Shown: piece after piece, positions 17,294 to 25,268 of the stretch
How the letters are laid out: each line of letters opens with the position of its first letter
How positions within the stretch are numbered: the first letter of the stretch is position 1
IMG/VR virus record: IMGVR_UViG_3300045257_000142
Coordinates: 1-38,263 of that record
DNA length: 38,263 nucleotides
DNA from: a virus
Reading direction: 5' to 3' (one strand)
Translations under genes and position numbers: made by a program
The notes under the pieces: generated by a model
What the model saw: only the letters and a program-made list of their open reading frames with translations
What the model was told of the DNA's origin: nothing
Databases searched by the model: none

Positions 17294-18085
17294 ATGGCAA
17301 CTAATAATAATTTAAACTCAGCAACGGTTCCATTAACTCCCGCATTTGGGGGAACAGGCGTTGCCAATACAGGAACAATAACCGTTGGTGGAAATACGTC
17401 ATTTGTTGGGGCGCATACATTTGCAGGAACTATTACTGGCGATACAGCTGTAACATTTCCAACATCAGGAACGTTAGCAACAACAACAAGCGCATCTGGA
17501 ACTGTAAATAGTGGAACAACTAATCAGTTGGCTTATTATGCAAGTTCCACAAATGCTGTATCTGGTTTATCAACAACAGCTCGTTCAGTATTAACAACAG
17601 ATTCAGCTGGGGCGAATGCATGGATTGCATTAACAGATGGACAGATTGTAGTTGGAAGCAGTGCGGGAAGCCCTGCAGCTGCATCTTTATCAGCAGGAAC
17701 CGGAATTAGTATTACTCCAGGCTCAAATAGCATATCTATTGCAGCCACCGGAGCGGCAGGAATAACCTGGGCTAATATTTCTGGAACAACCCAAGCCGCA
17801 GCCGTCAATACTGGATTCGTAGTTGGAAATGCGAGTCAGACAACTATCACACTTCCGGCTACAGCAGCACTTGGTTCAACAGTTACGATTCAAGGTAAAG
17901 GAGCTGGTGGGTGGATTTTGGCAGCCAATACAGGTCAGACAATTCAGGTTGGTCAGACGGCATCAACTACAGCTGGATCAGTTACATCTGCAGCAGCCTT
18001 TGATTCAATACAGGTTGTGTGTATTACAGCCAACACAACATGGGCCACGATTAGTGTTCTAAGTAGTGGCGTAACCGTAGCATAA
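17294..18085 (+). CDS. Fibre protein, repeat module plus shared C-terminal domain
   Basis: This 263-aa protein is a mosaic. Residues 19-152 (from GGTGVANTGTITVGG) are a fibre-repeat module nearly identical in protein sequence to residues about 337-470 of the protein at 21714. Residues about 157-263 (WANISGTTQAAAVNTGF, TTITLPATAALGSTVTIQGKGAGGW) are the same domain as the C-terminus of the protein at 16485. It therefore joins parts of two neighbours and shows that modules are exchanged within the array. Confidence 0.68.
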   Translation: MATNNNLNSATVPLTPAFGGTGVANTGTITVGGNTSFVGAHTFAGTITGDTAVTFPTSGTLATTTSASGTVNSGTTNQLAYYASSTNAVSGLSTTARSVLTTDSAGANAWIALTDGQIVVGSSAGSPAAASLSAGTGISITPGSNSISIAATGAAGITWANISGTTQAAAVNTGFVVGNASQTTITLPATAALGSTVTIQGKGAGGWILAANTGQTIQVGQTASTTAGSVTSAAAFDSIQVVCITANTTWATISVLSSGVTVA

Positions 18086-18095
18086 AGGAATAAAT

Positions 18096-18764
18096 ATGGC
18101 CGTAACAACACAATTAAATACCGGAACGACTCCTTTAACTGTTGCAGAAGGAGGAAGTGGTGTGGCAACGCATACTACCGCATATGCACCTTTGGCAGCA
18201 GGCACAACAGCTACCGGAGCTACTCAAGTATGTTCTACCGGTCTTAGTACATCAGGATTCGTTTTAACATCTACCGGAGCAAGCAGCCTTCCTTCTTTTC
18301 AGGCTCCAACAGGGCCTACAGGCAGTCCAATATTGGTCAGCGTACCATTAACATTAGCTCAGTTTTTAGCTTTAAAGAATACGCCATTCCAGATTATAGC
18401 TGCACAAGGAGCGCATACTCTTATTGTGCCAATTAGTATTGTTGTTGAGCTTGTAATGGCTGGGGTCGCATTTTCTAATTTAGGGATAACAGGACTTCAA
18501 TATGGAAGTACAACTAACTTTGCTGGACAGCGTATAGCCGAGATTCCAGCTGCAAACATTCAAACTGTTACAGTAGATACAATATTAAATGTGCCAATTC
18601 AATATAGTGCCAGCACCTTATACCCAACAATGGTAGTTTATACGGGCTCTACATCTATAAATACAGCAGTATATATGTCTAGTACATCAACTACTCCTCT
18701 TGGTGGAACAGGTGCAACGGTTAATGTTAATGTAGTATATTCAGTTATAACAACAAGTGCATAA
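18096..18764 (+). CDS. Fibre protein with globular C-terminal domain
   Basis: This 222-aa protein has a GGSG repeat stub (residues 18-50) and the STSGFVLTSTGASSLPSFQ linker that also appears in the protein at 18778. From about residue 80 follows a globular domain (VPLTLAQFLALKNTPFQIIAAQGAHTL) related to the C-terminal domains at 18778 and 21714. In this shared domain a hydrophobic start is followed by Gly/Tyr-rich beta strands; it is probably the receptor-binding or trimerisation tip. Confidence 0.65.
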   Translation: MAVTTQLNTGTTPLTVAEGGSGVATHTTAYAPLAAGTTATGATQVCSTGLSTSGFVLTSTGASSLPSFQAPTGPTGSPILVSVPLTLAQFLALKNTPFQIIAAQGAHTLIVPISIVVELVMAGVAFSNLGITGLQYGSTTNFAGQRIAEIPAANIQTVTVDTILNVPIQYSASTLYPTMVVYTGSTSINTAVYMSSTSTTPLGGTGATVNVNVVYSVITTSA

Positions 18765-18777
18765 AAGGATTTAATAA

Positions 18778-20280
18778 ATGCCAGTTTTAAATTATCAAGT
18801 TAATGCTCCAGGGTATGGTGGAATAAATCCTAAGTTAGTTTACATTTTTACTAATGACCCAATTGCAGTTGTAACAACAACAAATTATATAGATTGGTTA
18901 GCAAATCCTAATGGAATATATCCTGGAGACGTTGCTTTAATTGTCACACAAGAAACACCAACATCAAATCTTGGTGTTGGATTCTATGAATTCGTAAGAG
19001 TTGGAACGACCAATCATTGGAATTTAATTCCTATAACTAATAGTCCAGCTTCCGTTAATTCAGTTACAGGAACACTTAACGAAATAATTGCCACACCAAC
19101 AATGGGTGATGTTGTAGTCTCGATCTATCCTAATCCTCAAATACCTGGAATTGCGTCTATTGGCTTACCTCATGGAACCACAGCTCAAAGAGCTGGGATA
19201 ATAGGAAGTATTAGATTTAATACAGATACGGGTCTTTTTGAAGGAACTCCCGATGGTACGACATGGGTTGCATTTGCATCCGGAAGTTCAGGTGTTAATA
19301 GTATAACCGGCACTATTAATCAAATTGTTGTTTCATCTCCAACTGGCAACGTCAATATATCAATTGATCCAGACCCAATACTTCCAGGAACAGCAGCAGT
19401 AACTCTTCCATCTGGAAATACAGGACAAAGAGGAAATATTGCGGGTTCTCTAAGATTTAACACTCAAACTAATGCTATTGAGTTAACAAATGATGGTACT
19501 AACTGGTATACGGTTCTTGATACAAATAATGGTGTATCAAGTGTAACAGGGACCGCAAACAGAATTACAGTAACTGGGACAACTAATGCCGTTGTAGATA
19601 TAGCCGCAACTTATGTAGGGCAGACAAGTATCACTACTTTAGGAACGGTTACAACAGGCACATGGCACGGAAGCACAATTACAGTTCCATTTGGGGGAAC
19701 AGGCGACACAAGTTTTACCGCTTTTGCTCCAATTTGTGGTGGCGTCACCAATACATCCGTATTAAAGTCGGCTGACACAGGTATCGCAACAGCAGGATTT
19801 GTTTTGACATCGACAGGATCTTCAAGTTTACCTACATGGCAAGTAGCACCAGGGAACGGAGCGTCTCAATACATAAGGATTCCATTGACTGGGAACCAGT
19901 TTATTGGAGTGGGCGGTCCAGTTATGCTGCTTCCAGCCCCGGGAGCTGGGCTTACATATATAGTTACAGCATGGGCTATTGAGGTTGCAGGTGGCTATTT
20001 TCAGGCTGGTATAGGAGGGTCATATCAGCAGATACAAACATTCTCAGGAACGGTCGATTCACGATTTGCATGTACTGGAGCAATTTCTCTTATTAATACG
20101 CAACCTTTATTGACTGGTATGTATCCTGTTAATGCTCAAACCATTACTGAAACTTCTGTTCCTTATTCGCCTATATTAGCTAATGCACCTTTATATTATG
20201 GTTGCACAGGAGCCCTAACAATTAATGGAGGAGCCTCAGCAGCAATTCATTTATATTACACAGTTGTAGCAGTTATATAA
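18778..20280 (+). CDS. Large fibre protein, shared head, shaft and tip
   Basis: This 500-aa protein has an N-terminal 85-aa head (MPVLNYQVNAPGYGGINPK) related to the heads at 20546 and 21714. It continues with SVTGTxNxI repeats, one shaft repeat ANRITVTGTTNAVVDIAATY-VGQTSITTLGTVTTGTWHG ending in GGTG, and a C-terminal tip related to those at 18096 and 21714. Shaft repeats of this SYVGQ-SITTLGTV-GGTG type are typical of trimeric phage fibres. Confidence 0.7.
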   Translation: MPVLNYQVNAPGYGGINPKLVYIFTNDPIAVVTTTNYIDWLANPNGIYPGDVALIVTQETPTSNLGVGFYEFVRVGTTNHWNLIPITNSPASVNSVTGTLNEIIATPTMGDVVVSIYPNPQIPGIASIGLPHGTTAQRAGIIGSIRFNTDTGLFEGTPDGTTWVAFASGSSGVNSITGTINQIVVSSPTGNVNISIDPDPILPGTAAVTLPSGNTGQRGNIAGSLRFNTQTNAIELTNDGTNWYTVLDTNNGVSSVTGTANRITVTGTTNAVVDIAATYVGQTSITTLGTVTTGTWHGSTITVPFGGTGDTSFTAFAPICGGVTNTSVLKSADTGIATAGFVLTSTGSSSLPTWQVAPGNGASQYIRIPLTGNQFIGVGGPVMLLPAPGAGLTYIVTAWAIEVAGGYFQAGIGGSYQQIQTFSGTVDSRFACTGAISLINTQPLLTGMYPVNAQTITETSVPYSPILANAPLYYGCTGALTINGGASAAIHLYYTVVAVI

Positions 20281-20284
20281 TATT

Positions 20285-20530
20285 ATGAAATTAACAAAAA
20301 TATTCATGGCTCCTATAAGTATAATTGTAATAGGATTTATAATATGTTTATGGGCGTTCATAGTGGTATATTCAAAAGTACTTAACAAAGATGAAACTAT
20401 AATTGAAAAAAAAATGGAAGAAGTTATAGAGAAGAATATAGAGAACGTTCTGAGTCTTCCTTCAGGTTCTTTAGAAGGGAAATTAGACTTCATGGTTCAA
20501 CCATTAGAACCTAAAGATGACAAAAATTAA
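20285..20530 (+). CDS. Small inner-membrane protein within the fibre array
   Basis: This 81-aa protein has one transmembrane segment (residues 9-30, PISIIVIGFIICLWAFIVVYS) and a charged helical tail (ETIIEKKMEEVIEKNIENVL) that may form a coiled coil, so the tail probably faces the periplasm or cytoplasm. It lies five bases after one fibre gene and 15 before the next and has no fibre features. It could be a spanin- or holin-like lysis component, or a membrane protein acting on superinfecting phage. No family is recognised. Confidence 0.6.
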   Translation: MKLTKIFMAPISIIVIGFIICLWAFIVVYSKVLNKDETIIEKKMEEVIEKNIENVLSLPSGSLEGKLDFMVQPLEPKDDKN

Positions 20531-20545
20531 TATAAGGAGATTCAA

Positions 20546-21703
20546 ATGACAATTTTAAGTTTCAACATAAACGAACCAGGGCAAGCAGGCGTTTTCCCAA
20601 GTATGATTAGAATTCAAACTAATAACACGCTGGCTCAAGTTTTAGTCACTGGATTCTTAGATGAAATGTTTTCAGAAAATGTGCCATTACAAAACGGAAT
20701 GATGGCTCTTGTTTCTACCAAACCATCTGTAAATTCTTCAGTTGTTAATACTAGTTGGCTAGAAGTTAAATTTGCATCTGGTCATTGGACATTAACTCCA
20801 ACTGCAGTAGCGCCAAGCTCAATAGCTCTTCCAACAATTGTAAATCATATGGCAGTTTTTACAGATACAGTCGGATCTTTAGGAGAAGATACATCTGTTG
20901 CAATTAATGGCGGGAATATTCAAGCAGGACTTAGTGGGACAGCTGGTTATGTTGCTTCATTCCCTGCAACCTTAGCAAAAGGTTCATTGAGATTAACGGC
21001 CGTTGCAAATACTGGCGATACATTAGTAACGTTATCAAATGCATTGCATGGACAGGCATCCGTATATTCTATTCCAGATAGTGGCGCCTCAACTGCTAAT
21101 TTTATTGTGTCAAAAACAACAGGGACACAATCAATAACTGTTGGAAGTTTGGCAGTAACAGCTGGTAACATTAGCGCTGGGTCTTCTGGTTCAGCAGGAA
21201 CTCTATCTTCATTTCCGACTACTGCATTAAAAGGATCTTTTAAAATTGCGGCAGTTGACAATACAGGTGATACATTAGTTACACTGTCAAATGTAGCACA
21301 TGGTCAAGCTTCAGTTTATAGCATTCCTGATGTAGGAAATGCATTAGGACGCGTTTTGGTTGGAGCGACCGCCACTCCATTTACAACAGGTCATTTATTG
21401 TCAGCATCTGGAACTGGTGGGGTTATAGCAGATTCAGGAATTGTTGCCGCAAATGTTCAATCATCAACCAACATTAAAGCAGTTACAACTGGTAATATTG
21501 GTGGCGCTGGAGCCGGACCTATAACTGTTACACAAGCAGCTTGTACATCTAGCAGCGTTATAATGTGTCAAGTTCAATCTTCTAGTAATCCATGTTATGT
21601 GATTACAGTTGTTCCAGGAACAGGAAGTTTTACAGTGACAACTAATACAGACCCTGGGGCTTCATTAATACTAAGTTACGTTTTATTTGTGGCTGCTCAA
21701 TAA
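20546..21703 (+). CDS. Fibre protein with internal duplicated repeats
   Basis: This 385-aa protein has a head domain (residues 1-88, starting TILSFNINEPGQAGVFPS) paralogous to the heads at 18778 and 21714. Two copies of an approximately 70-residue repeat follow; the first holds FPATLAKGSLRLTAVANTGD and the second FPTTALKGSFKIAAVDNTGD, each going on to TLVTLSNxxHGQASVYSIPD. The C-terminus (AACTSSSVIMCQVQSSSNPC) ends in a short beta domain with several cysteines. The repeat copies suggest recent internal duplication. Confidence 0.68.
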   Translation: MTILSFNINEPGQAGVFPSMIRIQTNNTLAQVLVTGFLDEMFSENVPLQNGMMALVSTKPSVNSSVVNTSWLEVKFASGHWTLTPTAVAPSSIALPTIVNHMAVFTDTVGSLGEDTSVAINGGNIQAGLSGTAGYVASFPATLAKGSLRLTAVANTGDTLVTLSNALHGQASVYSIPDSGASTANFIVSKTTGTQSITVGSLAVTAGNISAGSSGSAGTLSSFPTTALKGSFKIAAVDNTGDTLVTLSNVAHGQASVYSIPDVGNALGRVLVGATATPFTTGHLLSASGTGGVIADSGIVAANVQSSTNIKAVTTGNIGGAGAGPITVTQAACTSSSVIMCQVQSSSNPCYVITVVPGTGSFTVTTNTDPGASLILSYVLFVAAQ

Positions 21704-21713
21704 GGGGATTAAT

Positions 21714-23546
21714 ATGCCAATCATAAGCTCCAATTTTAACCAGATTGGGAATTCTGGGCAACAACCTGGAACATGTTTCATTGAAACAGATGATAGTTTA
21801 ACAACTATTCAAACTGCTGGATATTTGAATACACTAGAACGACAAGGATTACCATTAAGTGAAAACTTAATGGCTCTTGTAGGAATAAATAAAGGTGCAG
21901 CGAAATCTACTGTTTGGATGGCAATTCATTTTTCAAATGGAGATTGGAGTCTAGTACCTAGCGCTATAGAGCCTTCATTAAATGCTAAATATCTTGTTCA
22001 GCAACCTAATGCTACATTACCAAATGCACAGGCAATGTCGGCATTAGCCACTGGAATTGTAAAAAATACTACGACAACCGGTGTTCAATCAATAGCTGTT
22101 GCAAATGTTGATTATCAACCAGCGTTAAGCGGAGAATCATTAACAGCAGTTACTGTGGCAACGGATGATAAAATATTAATTCAAGATACAAGTGATTCTA
22201 ATAATTTAAAGACAGTAACTGCGCAAAGTGTTGCTGCTTTGGCTGGGGCCGTAACGAGTGTAACGGGAACAGCTAATAGAATCACATCATCAGGCGGCGC
22301 AACTCCTTCTATAGATATATCAGCTAGCTATGTTGGTCAGGGCTCAATAACTACTGTAGGCACTGTCAGCACGGGGGTATGGAATGGAACAGTTGTGGAT
22401 GTTCCGCACGGTGGTACAGGAGTAGCAACTTTAACTACGGCTAACGGTGTTCTTTGTGCTAACACGACAGCTACTGGTGCAGTTGTTACGGTTGCTCCAA
22501 GCTCTGACACAACTTTTGTTTTGACTTCTAATGGAACGAGTGCACCGCCAAGCTTTAAAGCAGCTGCAGGAGGAGGAGTAACAAGTGTTACAGGGACAAC
22601 CAATAGAGTGACATCTACCGGTGGATCAACTCCTGTAATTGATATATCAGCTAGTTATGTTGGACAAAGTAGCATTACCACACTTGGAACGGTAACATCA
22701 GGATTGATTCAACCTGGAGCTGGTGGAACAGGTGTTGCAAATACAGGAACTATAACAGTTGGTGGTAATACAGCGTTCTCTGGTGCTTTTACATTTACAG
22801 GAACTATAACAGGAAATACAGCCGTAACATTTCCTACATCAGGTACGTTGGCTACAACGGCAAGTGCATCTGGAACTGTAAATAGTGGGACTGCAAATCA
22901 GGTTGCATATTATGCAAGTACTACTAATGCCGTTTCAGGATTATCGACCACTGCGCGCGCTGCATTTACATCTAATTCAACGGGCGTTCCAACTTGGGTT
23001 GCTTTGACGGATGGGCAAGTTATTGTAGGTAGTACAGCTGGAAGCCCAGCAGCAGCTACTTTAACTGCGGGTACTGGAATAACAATAACTTCAGCTTCTA
23101 ATAGTATCACTGTTGCTTCGGCATCTGCTATCCAATCGGTTACATTTACACTTACTGCTGCAAATATTAAAGCCATGTTTGCAACACCTGTACAAGTTAT
23201 AGCTGCTCCTGGAGCTCATAAAATTATTGTTGTAACGGAAATTTTATGTGAGTTTGTGCGGGTAGCGCCATCATATACCGCAGGCGGATCATGGGGACTC
23301 CAGTATGGAAATTCTGCTCAGTTTGCTTCTCCTGGCGGTTATGTGTTGCTTTCTAGTATAGACCTAACCTCTGGATCAAATGATTTAGCCTTTGTATCAG
23401 CAAACCCAAATACGGGAGGTGTTAATGATACTGCAGATTATATTAATCAAGGCATCTTTGCTTCCAACCAAACTGCAGCTTATTTAACTGGAAATGGCAC
23501 CGTAACATTTACCTTATATTATTTAATAATGAACACAACTTCATAA
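21714..23546 (+). CDS. Largest mosaic fibre protein, shared head, three repeats and tip
   Basis: This 610-aa protein starts at ATG 21714, which follows AAGGGGATT; an in-frame start at 21687 would overlap the previous gene and is not supported. It has the head domain (1-85), two shaft repeats of the ANRxTSxGGxTPxIDISASYVGQ type (the first ending in GGTG), then the module shared with 17294 from residue about 337. From about residue 480 follows the tip domain (VTFTLTAANIKAMFATPVQVIAAPGAH) shared with 18096. It is the last fibre before the terminator. Confidence 0.7.
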   Translation: MPIISSNFNQIGNSGQQPGTCFIETDDSLTTIQTAGYLNTLERQGLPLSENLMALVGINKGAAKSTVWMAIHFSNGDWSLVPSAIEPSLNAKYLVQQPNATLPNAQAMSALATGIVKNTTTTGVQSIAVANVDYQPALSGESLTAVTVATDDKILIQDTSDSNNLKTVTAQSVAALAGAVTSVTGTANRITSSGGATPSIDISASYVGQGSITTVGTVSTGVWNGTVVDVPHGGTGVATLTTANGVLCANTTATGAVVTVAPSSDTTFVLTSNGTSAPPSFKAAAGGGVTSVTGTTNRVTSTGGSTPVIDISASYVGQSSITTLGTVTSGLIQPGAGGTGVANTGTITVGGNTAFSGAFTFTGTITGNTAVTFPTSGTLATTASASGTVNSGTANQVAYYASTTNAVSGLSTTARAAFTSNSTGVPTWVALTDGQVIVGSTAGSPAAATLTAGTGITITSASNSITVASASAIQSVTFTLTAANIKAMFATPVQVIAAPGAHKIIVVTEILCEFVRVAPSYTAGGSWGLQYGNSAQFASPGGYVLLSSIDLTSGSNDLAFVSANPNTGGVNDTADYINQGIFASNQTAAYLTGNGTVTFTLYYLIMNTTS

Positions 23547-23561
23547 AGGATTAAAACTGAA

Positions 23562-23744
23562 ATGAAATATCAATCTGGATCTATAGGTCTGTGTGTTGTA
23601 TTTATTATAGCGTGCGCTGCTGTCTATGCAGTGGGTTATTATGGATGTAATTATATGGATGACTCAGAAGAAGGTGACCTTCCAAGTATAGAATCTATTC
23701 AACTTACAGATATTGATAGCGAACTCTTAAAAAAAGTTAAATAG
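23562..23744 (+). CDS. Small membrane protein ending the late operon
   Basis: This 60-aa protein has an N-terminal hydrophobic segment (residues 8-29, IGLCVVFIIACAAVYAVGYYGC) and an acidic tail (YMDDSEEGDLPSIESIQLTDID). AAAGGATT precedes the start. It lies between the last fibre and the terminator, a common place for lysis or virion-release genes, but nothing in the sequence proves this. It and the 81-aa membrane protein at 20285 may act together. Confidence 0.58.
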   Translation: MKYQSGSIGLCVVFIIACAAVYAVGYYGCNYMDDSEEGDLPSIESIQLTDIDSELLKKVK

Positions 23745-23782
23745 CTATATTAATTTTAACCAAATTTACTGTACTTAATTGT

Positions 23783-23809
23783 GGTGATTATAAAGATAAT
23801 CACCCTTTT
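23783..23809 (+). terminator. Strong terminator of the late operon
   Basis: GGTGATTAT (23783-23791), loop AAAG, and ATAATCACC (23796-23804) form a perfect 9-bp stem followed by CTTTT. It ends the rightward late transcription unit. The stretch 23810-23891 holds nothing else I can support. Confidence 0.85.
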
Positions 23810-23891
23810 GAGAAAGTAGGGTTTGCTGCTGACTTATTTCAGTCATTTTACTTATATTTTATTTTTTGGAGAAACTTGGTTTTTTTTAGTC

Positions 23892-23939
23892 GGTGACAAT
23901 CTGTCACCATCTGATTTGAACCGGTTACAAATTGTCACC
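23892..23939. promoter_or_regulatory. Two near-identical 17-bp palindromes (operator-like)
   Basis: GGTGACAATCTGTCACC (23892-23908) is a perfect inverted repeat with 7-bp arms. GGTTACAAATTGTCACC (23923-23939) is the same site with one arm mismatch. The centres are 31 bp apart, close to three helical turns, so two dimers would bind the same face. Such pairs usually bind a repressor, an activator or a replication/partition protein. No coding gene covers them, and 23940-24035 has no other clear feature. Confidence 0.55.
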
Positions 23940-24035
23940 AGTTGATTTTGAATTGTAACTTATAACGACTTTCCCCCAAACTACGAGGGATTGCCGGCTT
24001 TAGTATTATGCAGGGTCAGTGTATATAGGAATAAA

Positions 24036-24111
24036 TGAACTGTCAAGGATTACTTGACCATTCAATTTGTAAGCCATCCTTACAAGTTCAGTTGTACGGA
24101 ATTATCGTACA
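24036..24111. repeat. Nested inverted repeats forming a three-way-junction-like fold
   Basis: TGAACT (24036-24041) pairs with AGTTCA (24085-24090). It encloses GTCAAG/CTTGAC (24042-24047, 24053-24058) and TTGTAAG/CTTACAA (24067-24073, 24079-24085; one base is shared with the outer stem). A third hairpin TGTACG/CGTACA (24093-24098, 24106-24111) follows. All stems are perfect. The structure lies where the rightward and leftward units converge and overlaps the last codons of the minus-strand gene at 24102; it may be the 3' end structure of the leftward mRNA or a protein-binding site. Confidence 0.5.
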
Positions 24112-24344
24112 GGTACAGTTAGACCCTCTATTTTAATTATCTTATCTTTCAAATTGTGATTTTCTATTGTAAGAGTCTTGATCATTAATGTTAATTGATC
24201 AAACAATTTGAGAATCTTCGTTTGATATTGATCTAAAAGCTCTTCATCCCTTCCTATATCTTTAGAACGTCTTTGCATAGTTAATAAACAATTGCTCAAA
24301 TCGTTCCTTTCTTTAAGAAAATCTATTTCAATTTCATCTTTCAT
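24102..24344 (-). CDS. Coiled-coil protein, last gene of the microcin-like cassette
   Basis: This 80-aa, charged, entirely helical protein has heptad-like spacing of Leu and Ile (LLDQYQTKILKLFDQLTLMIKTL). No membrane segment and no known domain. Its start overlaps the stop of the preceding membrane gene by four bases (ATGA), so it is translated together with the cassette. Perhaps it is a soluble partner of the 2-TM protein. Function unknown. Confidence 0.6.
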   Translation of the reverse strand: MKDEIEIDFLKERNDLSNCLLTMQRRSKDIGRDEELLDQYQTKILKLFDQLTLMIKTLTIENHNLKDKIIKIEGLTVPVR

Positions 24345-24628
24345 AAAATATCCAAATATTTCTTTTTATTTTTATCGTATTCTAAAGTTTTTAGTGCCTG
24401 CTCTAGTTCGCTTTTAAAAAAATCAGAAATAGTATTAATTGTCATAGTTGAAACAAGACCAACGATTAAGAAATAACTATATTCTTCGTACATATTATTA
24501 TCAATAAAATACCACAAACCAAATATTACAGCTGCAATAAATAAAAATCTAATTCTAGCGTTTAATTTACTGAAAAATCGTATTCTATCTATTTTATTAA
24601 TAATATTTCTTGTAAGTGGTATCATCAT
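24341..24628 (-). CDS. Two-TM membrane protein, candidate immunity protein
   Basis: This 95-aa protein has two hydrophobic segments (about 27-43, IRFLFIAAVIFGLWYFI, and 51-68, SYFLIVGLVSTMTINTIS), a basic N-terminus and a charged C-terminal tail. Small inner-membrane proteins of this size, placed directly after a microcin precursor, are the usual form of class II microcin immunity proteins. Here the start overlaps the stop of the Gly-rich leader peptide gene (TAATG). A holin reading is possible, since length and topology would also fit; the context favours immunity. Confidence 0.55.
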   Translation of the reverse strand: MMIPLTRNIINKIDRIRFFSKLNARIRFLFIAAVIFGLWYFIDNNMYEEYSYFLIVGLVSTMTINTISDFFKSELEQALKTLEYDKNKKKYLDIL

Positions 24629-24933
24629 TATTTTTTATTCTCTTTCCAAGCGTGATATGCCTCTGAATACATAAATGCAAATGCTGTACCAGTTCCAGCT
24701 ATGCTTCCACCAGCGATGCAACCATAAAGACCGCCTGTTCTTGCTCCATTTACACATCCAAAAACAGCCGCATTACTCGCTAATATTGCAGCCAATGTCC
24801 AGTCAGTATTACTATATGGATCTACTCTTGGTGTAGCAACGTAATGATTGCTGGTATCTACAAACTCACAGGTATAAATGTTACGTACTGCACCAGATAT
24901 GGATTTTAAATATTTATTTTCTAAAATTCTCAT
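24628..24933 (-). CDS. Class II microcin-like precursor peptide
   Basis: This 101-aa protein begins MRILENKYLKSISGA, which matches the N-terminal leader pattern of Gram-negative class II microcins: MRxL/I at the start and a cleavage site of SGG or SGA at residues 13-15 (microcin H47 uses ISGA, colicin V VSGG). The proposed mature part (16-101) holds a hydrophobic Gly/Ala-rich stretch (about 47-88: AAILASNAAVFG, TGGLYGCIAGGSIAGTG) as in colicin V, and three cysteines (22, 60, 72). ATGA overlap with the upstream leader gene and TAATG overlap with the 2-TM gene give one coupled unit. No export ABC transporter gene is in the window. Confidence 0.58.
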   Translation of the reverse strand: MRILENKYLKSISGAVRNIYTCEFVDTSNHYVATPRVDPYSNTDWTLAAILASNAAVFGCVNGARTGGLYGCIAGGSIAGTGTAFAFMYSEAYHAWKENKK

Positions 24934-25187
24934 GCTGTAAACATCTCCGGGTATAGAGATTTCATTACATGTAAATGATATTGGTAAGCCATCATATCCG
25001 ATTGCATGCTTCTAAAGCTTTCACCGGCATCAATTCTTTTTTGAAATTCTGGAGGTAAGCTTCCATCATATTGCATCGTGTATGCAACATATGAATATTC
25101 TTTAAAATTAGATTTAGACTCTTCTGTATATGTCATATTGACAGCGCCAGATACAAACTTGGTTTCTTCTATATTTAGTAAATTCAT
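24930..25187 (-). CDS. Second SGA-leader peptide, microcin-like partner
   Basis: This 85-aa protein begins MNLLNIEETKFVSGAV, and the leader lines up with that of the next gene (ILENKYLKSISGAV), so both may be processed after SGA by the same C39-type protease. The rest (16-85) is polar, Tyr/Met-rich and acidic, without a membrane segment, so on its own it does not look pore-forming. It may be the second peptide of a two-peptide system, or a modified or escort peptide. Ribosome site AAGGATT. Confidence 0.52.
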   Translation of the reverse strand: MNLLNIEETKFVSGAVNMTYTEESKSNFKEYSYVAYTMQYDGSLPPEFQKRIDAGESFRSMQSDMMAYQYHLHVMKSLYPEMFTA

Positions 25188-25268
25188 GATAATCCTTCTT
25201 TATTGTATAAGAAAAAGATTACCATGAAGTTACAACAATAGTAATTATTATTTTAATAATCTAGATAA

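Noticed and set aside
22337-22603. Open minus-strand frames inside the fibre genes (also 22910-23176, 20947-21261, 17536-17808, 15263-15568)
   Set aside because: They mirror the Thr/Ser/Gly-rich coding of the plus strand, have no ribosome sites and no protein-like domains; shadows of real genes.
24341-24628. Holin
   Set aside because: Two TM segments would fit, but no endolysin lies nearby and the gene is coupled to a microcin-like precursor; immunity is the better reading, though not proven.
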